A stretch of DNA of 64,000 nt from Rhodocyclales bacterium. GTDB taxonomy: Bacteria > Pseudomonadota > Gammaproteobacteria > Burkholderiales > Rhodocyclaceae. The translations under genes were made by a program, and so were the position numbers. Of this stretch, positions 45,327-57,096 are shown piece after piece. Each line of letters opens with the position of its first letter. The stretch's first letter is position 1. The notes under the pieces were generated by a model. That model ran no database searches. It worked only from the letters and a program-made list of their open reading frames with translations, and was not told where the DNA came from. The stretch spans positions 124,001 through 188,000 of the forward strand of contig JACPEH010000008.1 of the NCBI GenBank assembly GCA_016183655.1, read 5' to 3'.

Positions 45327-45963
45327 TGTTGTCCGTGACCGCCCTGGCCGACCTCGGCACCGGCGCCATCTCGACGCGCCGGTTCTGCGCGCGGCCCTGG
45401 GCGTCGGCGTTGGAGGCGACCGGCTGCTCGGGGCCGAAGGCGGCGGCGAAGATCGACGACGACGGGATGCCTTCGTGGATCAGCGTGCGCGTCACCGTCA
45501 GCGCCCGCTGCGCGGAGAGTTCCCAGTTGTCGTCGAACTGGCCGTTGCTGTCGCGCACCGGGCGGTCGTCGGTGAAGCCGCTGACCATCAGCAGTTCGTC
45601 GCGCGCGCCGAGGTAGGCGGCGAGCGGCGGCGCCAGGCTCTTCAACAGCTGCCGGCCCTCGGGCTGCAACTGGTCGGAATTGAGCGAGAAGAGCACGCTG
45701 CCGCTGATGCCGATCCGGCCGTTGTTCAGCGTCACCCGGCCGGAGGCGAGCGGAATGGCCAGCGCCTTTTCCAGCGCCATGCGGCGCTGCTCTTCCTGCT
45801 GCCGCTTCTTGACCTCGGCTTCGAGGCTGCTCACCAGCTCCATCTGCACGCCGAGCACGCCGACCAGGATCAGCACGAAGGCGCCGAGCAGGCCGGCCAT
45901 CAGGTCGCCGAAGACGGCCCAGACCGGCGCCGTCTGCTCGACGCTGGCGTCGATCTCGCGCAT
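45319..45963 (-). CDS. OmpA/MotB-like stator subunit (ZorB-like architecture)
   Basis: A 214-residue protein: a short cytoplasmic N-terminus, one membrane helix (about 13-40) with Asp20 in VFGDLMAGLLGAF, aligned by position with the proton-carrying Asp32 of MotB (YADFMTAMM), a short coiled stretch, and a C-terminal OmpA peptidoglycan-binding domain (VLFSLNSDQLQPEGRQLL, VSGFTDDRPV, WELSAQRALTV, NRRVEM). This is the B subunit of a 5:2 ion-driven motor. It overlaps the DUF802 gene stop (TGATG). Confidence 0.88.
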   Translation of the reverse strand: MREIDASVEQTAPVWAVFGDLMAGLLGAFVLILVGVLGVQMELVSSLEAEVKKRQQEEQRRMALEKALAIPLASGRVTLNNGRIGISGSVLFSLNSDQLQPEGRQLLKSLAPPLAAYLGARDELLMVSGFTDDRPVRDSNGQFDDNWELSAQRALTVTRTLIHEGIPSSSIFAAAFGPEQPVASNADAQGRAQNRRVEMAPVPRSARAVTDNNG

Positions 45964-48182
45964 CAGGCGGCCTCGGCGGCGACGGGCGCCGGCTGGCCGG
46001 CGCCTTGATGCACCTGCTGCAGGTCGGCGACGATGCGCTGCTGTGACATGATGCTGAGGTCGATGATTTCACGCGCCTGCGCCACGTAGTAGGCGAGCTG
46101 TTCGTCGCTGCGCAGCAGCGACTTGTCGAGCGCGCCCTCGATCCGCTGCAGGCTGCCGATCAGCTTGTCGTTGGCCTCGCCGAACTGCTGCACGGCGCCG
46201 CTAAAGGCTTCCGACAGGCTGGCCACCTCGACCGCGCTGCCGGTCACCTGCGTGGCGACCTCGGTGATCTTCGCCGACTCGGCGCCGACCTGCGCGGTGA
46301 ACTCGCCGCCGACGCGTTCGAGCATCGCCGCCGACGACGCCACCAGCGTGTCGATCACGCCGCGCTGCTCGGCGGCGGACTGGTTGATCGCGTCGAGCAG
46401 CGTGCCCAAGCCGGCCATGATGCGGCTGCGCTCGTCGAGCAGCGCGTTGTCCTTGGCGATGCTGTCGGAGAGCTGCTGGCGCAGCTGCCCGATCACCTCG
46501 GCGGCGACGCGCGGCGCTTCGGCGGCGGTCTGCAGCAGCCGGGCGATTTCGTTGATGGTGTTGCTGGCGTGCGCTTGCGCGTGTTCGCCGATGCCCTGCG
46601 CGGTCTGCTCCAGCGTGCGGCAGATCTGCTGCTGCTGCGCCAGCGTCTGCGCGCCGGCCTGCTGCCATTCCTCGCGCAGCGCGGCGGCCATCGATTCGAG
46701 CGACTGCGTCAGCGCCGCCAGCCGCGCTTCGTCGCGCGACACCAGATCGGCCTGCAGCGAACGCAGTTCGCCGATCACCTCGGCGGCGGCGCGCGGCGCT
46801 GCGGCGGCGCTCTCCATAAGGCCGGCGATCTCGCCGAGGGTGCGGCTGGCCTGGGCCTGCGCGTGTTCGCCGATGCTGCGCCCGGTTTCTTCCAGCGTGC
46901 GGCAGATCTGCTGCTGCTGCGCCAGCGCCTGTGTGCCGGCCTGCTGCCATTCCCGCTGCAACGATGCCGCCAGCGCCTCCAGCGACTGCGTCAGCAGCGC
47001 CAGCCGCTGCCCGTCGCGCGCCGCCAGGTCAGCCTGCAAGGCCGCCTGCGCTTCGCCGACGCCGGCCAGCAGCGTCGCCGAGCGCTGCGCGAAGTCCGCC
47101 GCGAAGGCCTGCTGCGACCGGCGCAGGTCGTCGATCAGCTGGCCGTTGCCGCGCTCGTGCGTGGCCAGCGCCGCCGTCCAGGTGTCGGCGACGCTGCCGA
47201 CGGTCGTGTCGAAGCGCGCCGCGAGGCCGTCGAGCTGCGCCGCCACCGTTGCCGCCATGCGTTCGTGCAGCGCCGTCGTCTCGCGCGCGATGCCGGCCAT
47301 CGTCGCTTCGACCACCGGCTGGATGGTGGCGCCGGCGACGCGGGCGCTGTCGGTCAGGCTGGCCTTGAGCGAGCGGTCGACGCTGACGGCCAGCTCGCCA
47401 TAGACGCCCTTCACGTCGCGGTGGAAGCCTTCCTGGTTGGCGAGCAGGCGCTCGTTCAGTTGCGCCTGGTGCCGTTCCATCTGCGCCATCAGCGCCGACA
47501 TTTTTTCGACCACCTCGGGCAGCGCCTGGCTCTGCGCCTGCAGCGCCTTGAAGGTCTCCTGGCGCTGGTGCGTGAGCGAGAAGCCGCGCAGCGCGGTGGC
47601 GATCTTCGTATCGAGCAGTTGCCCGGTCTGCAGCCGCTCGCGGCGGCACAGCGCCGAGATCAGGCCGAGCATCGCCGAGGCGGCGACGCCGGCGACCGAG
47701 GTGCCGAAGGCGAGTCCCAGGCCCTTGACCGGCGCCGCCAGCGCCGAGCGGATCGTCTGCAGGTCGGTCGTGCTCTCCAGCGCGAGCACGGCACCGTTCA
47801 GCGTCACCACCATGCCGAGGAAGGTGCCGAGCATGCCGAGCATGACCAGCAGGCCGACCAGGTAGGGCGTCACCACCGGGCCGGGCAGGCCGACGCGCTC
47901 GCCCTCGATGCGCAGGCGTACCGGGTTCTGCAGCGCGGGATGGATGCGGTCGAGCCAGTCGCCGAGCTGCGGCAGGTTCTCGGGAATGGCCGCCAGCGCC
48001 TGCGCCAGCGAGGACGTGGCCTGATGGAAGCGGCGCAGTTCGAGCGCGCCGAGTACGTAGACGGCGCCGATGAGCAGCGTCATCGTCAGCGCCAGCGGAT
48101 GCGAACCGAGATAGCCGATGGCGACCCAGGCGACGGCGAGCGCGCCGGCCACGAAGGTGGCGATGCAAAGATTTCTGTTCAT
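45963..48182 (-). CDS. DUF802 MotA/TolQ-like motor subunit with long duplicated tail (ZorA-like architecture)
   Basis: A 739-residue protein. TM1 and TM2 lie in the first 50 residues; TM3 (LVGLLVMLGMLGTFLGMVV) and TM4 (GLGLAFGTSVAGVAASAMLG) carry the Gly/Thr/Ser pattern of MotA/TolQ/ExbB channels. About 560 residues of predicted alpha-helical, Gln/Ala-rich cytoplasmic tail follow. Within the tail a 94-residue unit (EWQQAGTQALAQQQQICRTL ... AAEVIGELR) is repeated in tandem, with the DNA period 282 bp (for example 46621 and 46903). A long tail on a MotA-like subunit is the hallmark of ZorA. No zorC/D/E is nearby. Confidence 0.88.
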   Translation of the reverse strand: MNRNLCIATFVAGALAVAWVAIGYLGSHPLALTMTLLIGAVYVLGALELRRFHQATSSLAQALAAIPENLPQLGDWLDRIHPALQNPVRLRIEGERVGLPGPVVTPYLVGLLVMLGMLGTFLGMVVTLNGAVLALESTTDLQTIRSALAAPVKGLGLAFGTSVAGVAASAMLGLISALCRRERLQTGQLLDTKIATALRGFSLTHQRQETFKALQAQSQALPEVVEKMSALMAQMERHQAQLNERLLANQEGFHRDVKGVYGELAVSVDRSLKASLTDSARVAGATIQPVVEATMAGIARETTALHERMAATVAAQLDGLAARFDTTVGSVADTWTAALATHERGNGQLIDDLRRSQQAFAADFAQRSATLLAGVGEAQAALQADLAARDGQRLALLTQSLEALAASLQREWQQAGTQALAQQQQICRTLEETGRSIGEHAQAQASRTLGEIAGLMESAAAAPRAAAEVIGELRSLQADLVSRDEARLAALTQSLESMAAALREEWQQAGAQTLAQQQQICRTLEQTAQGIGEHAQAHASNTINEIARLLQTAAEAPRVAAEVIGQLRQQLSDSIAKDNALLDERSRIMAGLGTLLDAINQSAAEQRGVIDTLVASSAAMLERVGGEFTAQVGAESAKITEVATQVTGSAVEVASLSEAFSGAVQQFGEANDKLIGSLQRIEGALDKSLLRSDEQLAYYVAQAREIIDLSIMSQQRIVADLQQVHQGAGQPAPVAAEAA

Positions 48183-48232
48183 TGGTGCCTTGTACCTCTC
48201 AACAAAACGAAGTGCCGCCCCGGGCGCCGCGG

Positions 48233-49000
48233 CTATTCAGCAGTCGCCGCCGAGGGTGCCGACCCGGCGATTGCCGCCAGCAGCCCCGCCGCCGGTTGCA
48301 GGCGAAGCTCCAGCTCGGCGAGCAGCACCGCCTGCAGGTCCCGGCAGAACGCCGCCAGCCAGCCGCCCGGCTGCAGCCAGCGTTCCGGGTCGTCCGCCTG
48401 CGGCGCCTCGGCAAGCGCCTCGGCGTAGGCCTGACGCAGCTGCCGGTAGCGTTGCTCAAGCCGCTGCGGCACGGTCGCCAGCAGGTTGCGCTCGCGCTCG
48501 CCCAGCGCCTTGTCGATGACGGCATCGAGGTCGGCCAGCTGGCGCAGCGCCGGCGAATGCTCCACCAGCGCTGCCCGCAGGTTGGCGCGCAGCGGGCCGA
48601 TGCTCGCCTCCATGTCGCGCTGGTGGGCGGCGTAGTAGCGGCGGTACGGCGCGAAATCGGCGGTCGCAAGCGTGGCGCCGGCGGCCGGAACGGGCAGCTT
48701 GATGCGCGCCCGGCCCGGCTTGAAGACGCCGTCGGTCGCGATCGAGTCGATCAGCGACGCGCGTACGCGCGCGAACTGCTCCTCAACCGGGCCGAGCGCG
48801 CGCGACCGGGCCGCCGGCGACCCCCCCGCGCCGGCGTGGAGCGTACCGGAGAGCGCGATGGCGTCGTTCAGGTCCAGCCACTGGCCCAAGCGTTCGGCAA
48901 AGGATTGTTTCGACTCGGCAACATCATCGACGTCCAGCGCGGCGAGCAGGCGAACCAGCCGTGGACTGTTGAAACTTGTGCGCGGCAAGGGACTCCTCAT
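48233..49000 (-). CDS. DUF3348 protein, first gene of the motor operon
   Basis: A 255-residue cytoplasmic protein starting PRTSFNSPRLVRLLAALDV, the conserved opening of DUF3348, with AERLGQWLDLNDAIALSG and FAPYRRYYAAHQRDMEASI, then a helical Leu/Arg/Ala-rich C-terminus. It precedes the DUF802 gene by 50 bp. The four-gene order DUF3348-DUF802-OmpA-DUF2894 is recurrent in Betaproteobacteria from memory; no function has been assigned to DUF3348. Confidence 0.83.
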   Translation of the reverse strand: MRSPLPRTSFNSPRLVRLLAALDVDDVAESKQSFAERLGQWLDLNDAIALSGTLHAGAGGSPAARSRALGPVEEQFARVRASLIDSIATDGVFKPGRARIKLPVPAAGATLATADFAPYRRYYAAHQRDMEASIGPLRANLRAALVEHSPALRQLADLDAVIDKALGERERNLLATVPQRLEQRYRQLRQAYAEALAEAPQADDPERWLQPGGWLAAFCRDLQAVLLAELELRLQPAAGLLAAIAGSAPSAATAE

Positions 49001-49131
49001 GCCGTGATACGTCTGCGAATAACCAGAAGGGGGCGGAGGCTACTACAAAGTTGCGGTCAGGTCAGCATTATTGTTGTTGCAGTTTGCATCACCGGCGCCG
49101 AATCGACGGATTGGCGGCGCAACGGCGGGGA

Positions 49132-51111
<1,980 letters not shown>

Positions 51112-51169
51112 GCCCGTGAAAACCCGCGTCCGGCGGGGTGTTGCGGGCGGACAGGTGCTCCATGACGGA

Positions 51170-51198
51170 GCAACTGTTGCGCAATTGATCAGCGCAAC
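51170..51198. promoter_or_regulatory. Likely upstream activator sites (GTTGC/GCAAC)
   Basis: GCAACTGTTGC (51170-51180) and GTTGCGC-N9-GCGCAAC (51176-51198) are overlapping inverted repeats about 90-110 bp upstream of the -24/-12 promoter, the usual place for an AcoR-type activator to bind. Confidence 0.6.
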
Positions 51199-51283
51199 GT
51201 CATGACAGCACGACACCGACGGAGGTCGCCGGATCGTCGCCCGCCCTTGCGCGGCAAGCGTTTTACGGCAGCGATGCGGGGCC

Positions 51284-51299
51284 TGGCACGGGCCGTGCA
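51284..51299 (+). promoter_or_regulatory. Sigma54 promoter of the aldehyde dehydrogenase gene
   Basis: TGGCACGGGCCGTGCA matches the TGGCACG-N4-TTGCA consensus with one deviation (GTGCA for TTGCA) and correct GG-to-GC spacing. The start of transcription would be near 51311, about 100 bp before the ATG. Confidence 0.85.
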
Positions 51300-51408
51300 G
51301 CATGTCGCCGCGAAAGCCCTCCGGTCTGCCGCTGTGTGGTAGCGGCGACGGATCGGAGGCGAAGCCACAACGCTTTCGCCCCATCCATTCGAGCAACGAG
51401 GAGACGAC

Positions 51409-52929
<1,521 letters not shown>

Positions 52930-53007
52930 GTTTTGTGCAGCGGGCGGCGGCCCTCGTTGCTGGGGCCGGCCGCCATCTCCTCCTCTTGCTTACTGCGAGC
53001 AAGTTCA

Positions 53008-53037
53008 GGGCGGGAAGCCAGCTTCCCGCCCTTTTTT
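53008..53037 (+). terminator. Rho-independent terminator
   Basis: GGGCGGGAAG-CCAG-CTTCCCGCCC followed by TTTTTT: a perfect 10-bp stem with a T-run, 78 bp after the aldehyde dehydrogenase stop and just before the DUF779 gene. Read-through may still feed DUF779. Confidence 0.92.
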
Positions 53038-53049
53038 CGGGAGCCGACC

Positions 53050-53409
53050 ATGGTCGACAAAGTGATCGCCACCCCGGCGGCGCTGGAGCTGATCGAATTC
53101 CTCAAGGCCAAACACGGCCCGGTCTTCTTTCACCAGTCGGGCGGCTGTTGCGACAACAGTGCCGCCAACTGCTACCTGCCCGGCGAACTGACCATCGGCG
53201 CCGGCGACGAACTGCTCGGCGAAATCGGCGGCTGCCCGTTCTACATCAGCAAATCGCAGTACGCCTACTGGAAGCACACGCAGCTGATCATCGACGTGAT
53301 CGATGGCCACGGCGGCACCTTCTCGCTCGAAGGACCGGAAGGCAAGGCCTTCCACACCCGCTCGCGGCTGTTTACCGATGCCGAGCTGGCCGAACTCGGC
53401 TTTGCCTGA
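53050..53409 (+). CDS. DUF779 protein
   Basis: A 119-residue protein from the ATG at 53050. Conserved features of DUF779 are HGPVFFHQSGGCCDNSAANCY (three clustered Cys), GELTIGAGDELLGEIGGCPFYIS and YWKHTQLIIDVI. The cysteine cluster suggests metal binding. DUF779 genes regularly follow ExaC-type aldehyde dehydrogenases; biochemical role unknown. Here an intervening terminator lies between them. Confidence 0.88.
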   Translation: MVDKVIATPAALELIEFLKAKHGPVFFHQSGGCCDNSAANCYLPGELTIGAGDELLGEIGGCPFYISKSQYAYWKHTQLIIDVIDGHGGTFSLEGPEGKAFHTRSRLFTDAELAELGFA

Positions 53410-53435
53410 CCACCTAACCGTAACAAGGATTCTTC

Positions 53436-53753
53436 ATGTCTTATCGCATTACTCTCCCCCTCCTCCTCGCCGGCGCGCTGGTCGCGCTGCCCACGCAAGC
53501 CTCCGAAGCGATCGCCAAGAAGGCGCGCTGCGTCGCCTGCCACGCGCTCGACAAGAAAATGGTCGGCCCCGCCTACCGCGACGTGGCGACCAAGTACCGC
53601 GGCGACTCCGGCGCCCCGGCGCGGCTGGCGGAGAAGGTCCGTGCGGGCGGCAGCGGCGTCTGGGGCCAGGTGCCGATGATGCCGCACCCCGCCGACAAGA
53701 TCAGCGACGACGACCTGAAGGCGGTGATCGGCTGGGTGCTGGCGCTGGAATAA
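53436..53753 (+). CDS. Periplasmic cytochrome c-551-like
   Basis: A 105-residue monohaem cytochrome with signal peptide (LPLLLAGALVALPTQAS), haem motif CVACH about residue 32-36 and Met ligand in QVPMMPH; C-terminal helix ISDDDLKAVIGWVLALE. Typical small c-551/c8 electron shuttle. The last 50 coding bases before the penultimate codon recur exactly at 58968-59017. Confidence 0.92.
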   Translation: MSYRITLPLLLAGALVALPTQASEAIAKKARCVACHALDKKMVGPAYRDVATKYRGDSGAPARLAEKVRAGGSGVWGQVPMMPHPADKISDDDLKAVIGWVLALE

Positions 53754-53831
53754 GCGCGGCAGCAGGACGGAAGCCGTGCACAACGCGGCCGCGAAGCCGC
53801 GTTTTCCTTGCCGCAGCGGACCCGCGCCCGG

Positions 53832-54566
53832 CTATTCGGGCGCGTGGCCCAGCATGAAACTCAGCGTCGCGACATGCTCGGTCTTGTCGCTCCGGGCCGG
53901 ATCGTCGGAGCCGCTCACGTGCTCCGCCTTGACGACGTTGAGTCCCTGGTTGCGCACGGCGAGGGTCGCCGTACCGTCGGCGCCGGTGCTGAGCGGCACG
54001 GCGTCGGGGTCGGTCACCGCGTCCGGCCACACCCTGGCACCGGCCAGCGGCTTGCCGTCGTAGAGCACCCGCACCGTCAGCGGCTGGCCTTTTTGGCGCG
54101 GAAACCCGGCGCCGACCGGAACGATCTGGAAGGCCTGCCCCGGCGCCGGTCCGACTTCAGTGTCGGGCAACACCGCGAGGTGCGTCGCATACTTCAGGTA
54201 GCGGCCAGCGGCCGTGGCGCCGGGCACCTCGTCCCTGGGCTTGGCAACCCACTGCCCCGACGGCTGGCGCGACCAGAAACCGTTGTCCATGGTGGCGGTG
54301 ACGACCGCCGGCGCCTGCTCCGCGTCGACGAAAAGCATCGGATCGACCGCCTTGAGGCGGACGGCGACGGGCCGGCCGGCAGCGTCGGCGCCGCCGACCG
54401 CGGTGATCTTGTGCAGCCGCTTGAAGACGTCCACGTCCTCGGCGCCTTCGCCGTAGATCAAGGCCAGCCGTCCCGAGCGCTGGGCGAACCAGATGCCGTG
54501 CGCCCAGCCGGGGGCGGCGCTGGCCAGCGCCAGCGCGGCGACGATCAGTCGCATTCCGATTTTCAT
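53832..54566 (-). CDS. DUF4198 exported protein beside siderophore receptor
   Basis: A 244-residue periplasmic protein: signal peptide (LIVAALALASAAPGWAHG) leaves an N-terminal HGIWFA, the His-containing start typical of DUF4198/NikM-like metal-uptake proteins. LALIYGEGAEDVDVFKRL, PLTVRVLYDGKPLAGARVWPD and DGTATLAVRNQGLNVVKAEH suggest a beta-sandwich domain. The start at 54566 has GAGGGG upstream, 10 bp after the receptor stop. Likely an accessory to metal or siderophore uptake. Confidence 0.83.
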   Translation of the reverse strand: MKIGMRLIVAALALASAAPGWAHGIWFAQRSGRLALIYGEGAEDVDVFKRLHKITAVGGADAAGRPVAVRLKAVDPMLFVDAEQAPAVVTATMDNGFWSRQPSGQWVAKPRDEVPGATAAGRYLKYATHLAVLPDTEVGPAPGQAFQIVPVGAGFPRQKGQPLTVRVLYDGKPLAGARVWPDAVTDPDAVPLSTGADGTATLAVRNQGLNVVKAEHVSGSDDPARSDKTEHVATLSFMLGHAPE

Positions 54567-54576
54567 TCGCCGCCCC

Positions 54577-57000
54577 TCAGAAATCGACCGTCGCCGACAG
54601 CAGCAGCGTGCGCGGCGCGCCCTGCGCGAGGCTGCCCCATTGCGACACGCCGGCCCAGTAGTGACGGTCGAAGGCATTGCGCAGGCTGGCGCGGAAGGTG
54701 GTGGCCTGGCCGGCCACCGTCGTGCGGTAGCGCGCGCCGAGGTCGAGCGTGGTCCACGCCGGGATGCTCTGCGTATTGGCCCGGTCGACGTACTGCCTGG
54801 CGGTGTGGATCAGGTTGCCGGTCAGCGTCACGCCGGGGGCGAACGGGGTGTCCCACTCGACGCCGAGGTTGGCGGTCAGCGACGGCGCGCCGGGCGCGGT
54901 CTTGCCCTTCGTCGCGACGCTGTTGGTCCTGGTCAGTTCAGCGTCGAGCAGGGTGACGCCGCCGAGCAGCCGGACGCGCTGCGTCGCCTCGCCGAACAGC
55001 GCGAGCTCCAGGCCGCGGTTGCGCTGCTCACCGTCGACCGCGAAGACGTTGTTGGTCAGCTGGCCGCTCGGCTTCTCGATCTCGAAGGCGCTGAGCGTCG
55101 TCGCCAGGCGGCCGTGGTCGATCTTGACGCCGATCTCGCTCTGTTTGGAGCGGTAGGGCGCGAAGATCTCGCCGGCGTTGGTCGCCGTTCCCGGTGCGGT
55201 GTCGCCCTTGCTCAGTCCCTCGATGCGGTTGGCGTAGAGCGAAACGTTCTGCCAGGGCTTGACGACGATACCGAGCAGCGGCGTGACGGCGCTCTTGTCG
55301 TAGGACGAGGTGACGGCGCCGGTGGTCGGGCTGAAGTTGTCCGACTCGACCTGCTGGCGGCGCACGCCGACGGTCAGCTGCAGCCGCTCGTCGAACATCG
55401 ACAGCGTGTCGGCCAGCGCTACGCCGGTGAGCTCGGTCTGCGACACCTTCGGCACCGTGGCCGGCGCTGCGACGTTCTGCTCGGCGCGGTCGACCGGGTG
55501 ATAGAGGTTCGAGGCGACCGCGCTGCCGGACACCGAGTTGCGCCCGAGCCGGTCGCGGTAGCCGCTCGCCTGCAACGTCACGCCGTGGCCGACGGCGCCG
55601 GTGGCGAAGCGGGCGCGCAGGCCGATGTCGGTCGTCGAGCGGTCGACGTCGAACTTGAAGTGTTGCGGCACGGTGCTGGTGTCGCCCGCGGAATTGAGGA
55701 TGGTCGGGTTGCCGAACAGGCGGTCGACGCGCGTGCGGCCGCCGCCGGCCGCGGCGAACAGCGTCAGCACGTCGTTCAGGTCGTATTCGGCACGCAACAG
55801 CAGCGACTGGTCCTCGGTCTTGAACCATTCCCAGGCCTGCGTGACGTTGCGCCGGCCGTCGGGCGCCGACGGCACGCCGACGCCGGCGGCGAGGAAGGGC
55901 CGGCGCGACGGCGCATCGATGTCTTCGCGCTGGTCGATCAGGTCGGCCGAGGCGCGCAGCCGATCGCCCTGGTAGTCGAGCGCCAGCGCGCCGACGCGCG
56001 CGCTCCGCGACTGGTGGTCGAGCGGCGTGTCGCCGTCGTGATAGCTGCCGTTGAAGCGCGCGCCGAAACGGCGGTCGTCGCCGAAGCGGCGGCTGACGTC
56101 GAGATGCCCGCCGAGCTGGGAATCGGCAGCGTAATCGGCGGTGAAGCGCGTCAGGTCGGTGGCCGCGGCGCGCTTGGGCACGATGTTGATCGTGCCGCCG
56201 ATGCTGTTCGCTGGCGACATGCCGTAGAGCAGCGCGGTCGGCCCCTTGATCACCTCGATCCGTTCGGCGTAGTCGGTCAGCACGCGATAGTTCGGCGCAA
56301 CGCCGTAGACGCCGTCGAAGGCGATCTCGCCGGAGTTCTGGTCGCCGACCGGAAAGCCGCGGATGAAGAAGGTGTCGAGGATGTCGCCGGCCTGGCCGGA
56401 AACGCGGACCGACGGGTCGTTCACCACGACGTCGGCGACCGTCGCCGCCTGCCGGTCCTCGATCGCCTGCGCGGTATAGCTGCTGACGCTGAACGGCGCA
56501 TCGAGGAAATCCTTGTTGCCGAGCATGCCGATCCGCCCGCCGCGCGCCATCTGCCCGCCGGCGTAGGGCGACGGCAGTTGCTCGGGCCGTTCGGCGCTGG
56601 CTGTCACTTTCACCGTCGGCAGCGTCGCGTCGCTCGTCGTTTGCGGCGCCGGCACCAGCACATAGCCGGCCGCGCTCCTGCTGGCGGCGTAGCCGCTGCC
56701 GCGCAGCAGCGCGGCGAAGCCTTCGTCCACCCCGTAGTGGCCCTTCAGCCCCGGCGTCCGCAGGCCCTGCACCTTGGCCGCGTCGACCGCGATGGCAACG
56801 CCGGACTGCTGCGCGAAGCGGTTCAAGGCCTCGGCCAGCGGGCCGGCCGGGATGTCGTACTGCGTGGTGCTCGGCGCGGCGGCCTGCGTCGGGGGCTGCG
56901 CTTCGGCGGCCAGGCTCGGCGCGGCGATGAAGGCGAAATGGACGGCGAGCGCGAGCGGCGTCAGGCACGCGCGGGTGGCGATTGGGCGCAGGGGCAGCAT
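54577..57000 (-). CDS. FecA/FpvA-type TonB-dependent siderophore receptor
   Basis: An 807-residue receptor from the ATG at 57000 (AGAGGAA upstream). Order: signal peptide, STN signalling domain (DIPAGPLAEALNRFAQQSGVAI ... GLKGHYGVDEGFAALLRGSGY), plug (FIRGFPVGDQNSGEIAFDGV, VIKGPTALLYGMSPANSIGG) and barrel ending in FDRHYWAG and a terminal Phe (SATVDF). The STN domain signals to the FecR protein encoded upstream. RGF and GPTALLYG motifs fit ferric-siderophore receptors; ligand unknown. Confidence 0.92.
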   Translation of the reverse strand: MLPLRPIATRACLTPLALAVHFAFIAAPSLAAEAQPPTQAAAPSTTQYDIPAGPLAEALNRFAQQSGVAIAVDAAKVQGLRTPGLKGHYGVDEGFAALLRGSGYAASRSAAGYVLVPAPQTTSDATLPTVKVTASAERPEQLPSPYAGGQMARGGRIGMLGNKDFLDAPFSVSSYTAQAIEDRQAATVADVVVNDPSVRVSGQAGDILDTFFIRGFPVGDQNSGEIAFDGVYGVAPNYRVLTDYAERIEVIKGPTALLYGMSPANSIGGTINIVPKRAAATDLTRFTADYAADSQLGGHLDVSRRFGDDRRFGARFNGSYHDGDTPLDHQSRSARVGALALDYQGDRLRASADLIDQREDIDAPSRRPFLAAGVGVPSAPDGRRNVTQAWEWFKTEDQSLLLRAEYDLNDVLTLFAAAGGGRTRVDRLFGNPTILNSAGDTSTVPQHFKFDVDRSTTDIGLRARFATGAVGHGVTLQASGYRDRLGRNSVSGSAVASNLYHPVDRAEQNVAAPATVPKVSQTELTGVALADTLSMFDERLQLTVGVRRQQVESDNFSPTTGAVTSSYDKSAVTPLLGIVVKPWQNVSLYANRIEGLSKGDTAPGTATNAGEIFAPYRSKQSEIGVKIDHGRLATTLSAFEIEKPSGQLTNNVFAVDGEQRNRGLELALFGEATQRVRLLGGVTLLDAELTRTNSVATKGKTAPGAPSLTANLGVEWDTPFAPGVTLTGNLIHTARQYVDRANTQSIPAWTTLDLGARYRTTVAGQATTFRASLRNAFDRHYWAGVSQWGSLAQGAPRTLLLSATVDF

Positions 57001-57096
57001 GAAGGAAGTTCCTCTTTTGTTGATCTCACTACCCTTGACGGGCGAGCGACGAAAAGCGGAACCGGTCGCCGAAAAAAAAACCGGCAAGCCGCGGCC

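Noticed and set aside
45963..48182. Reading the DUF802 protein as a chemoreceptor because of its coiled tail
   Set aside because: It lacks the chemoreceptor hairpin signature and has four membrane helices with MotA/TolQ-type motifs.
44505..49000. Calling the motor operon a classical Zorya system
   Set aside because: ZorA- and ZorB-like subunits are present, but no zorC, zorD or zorE homologue is found; the accessory proteins are DUF3348 and DUF2894.
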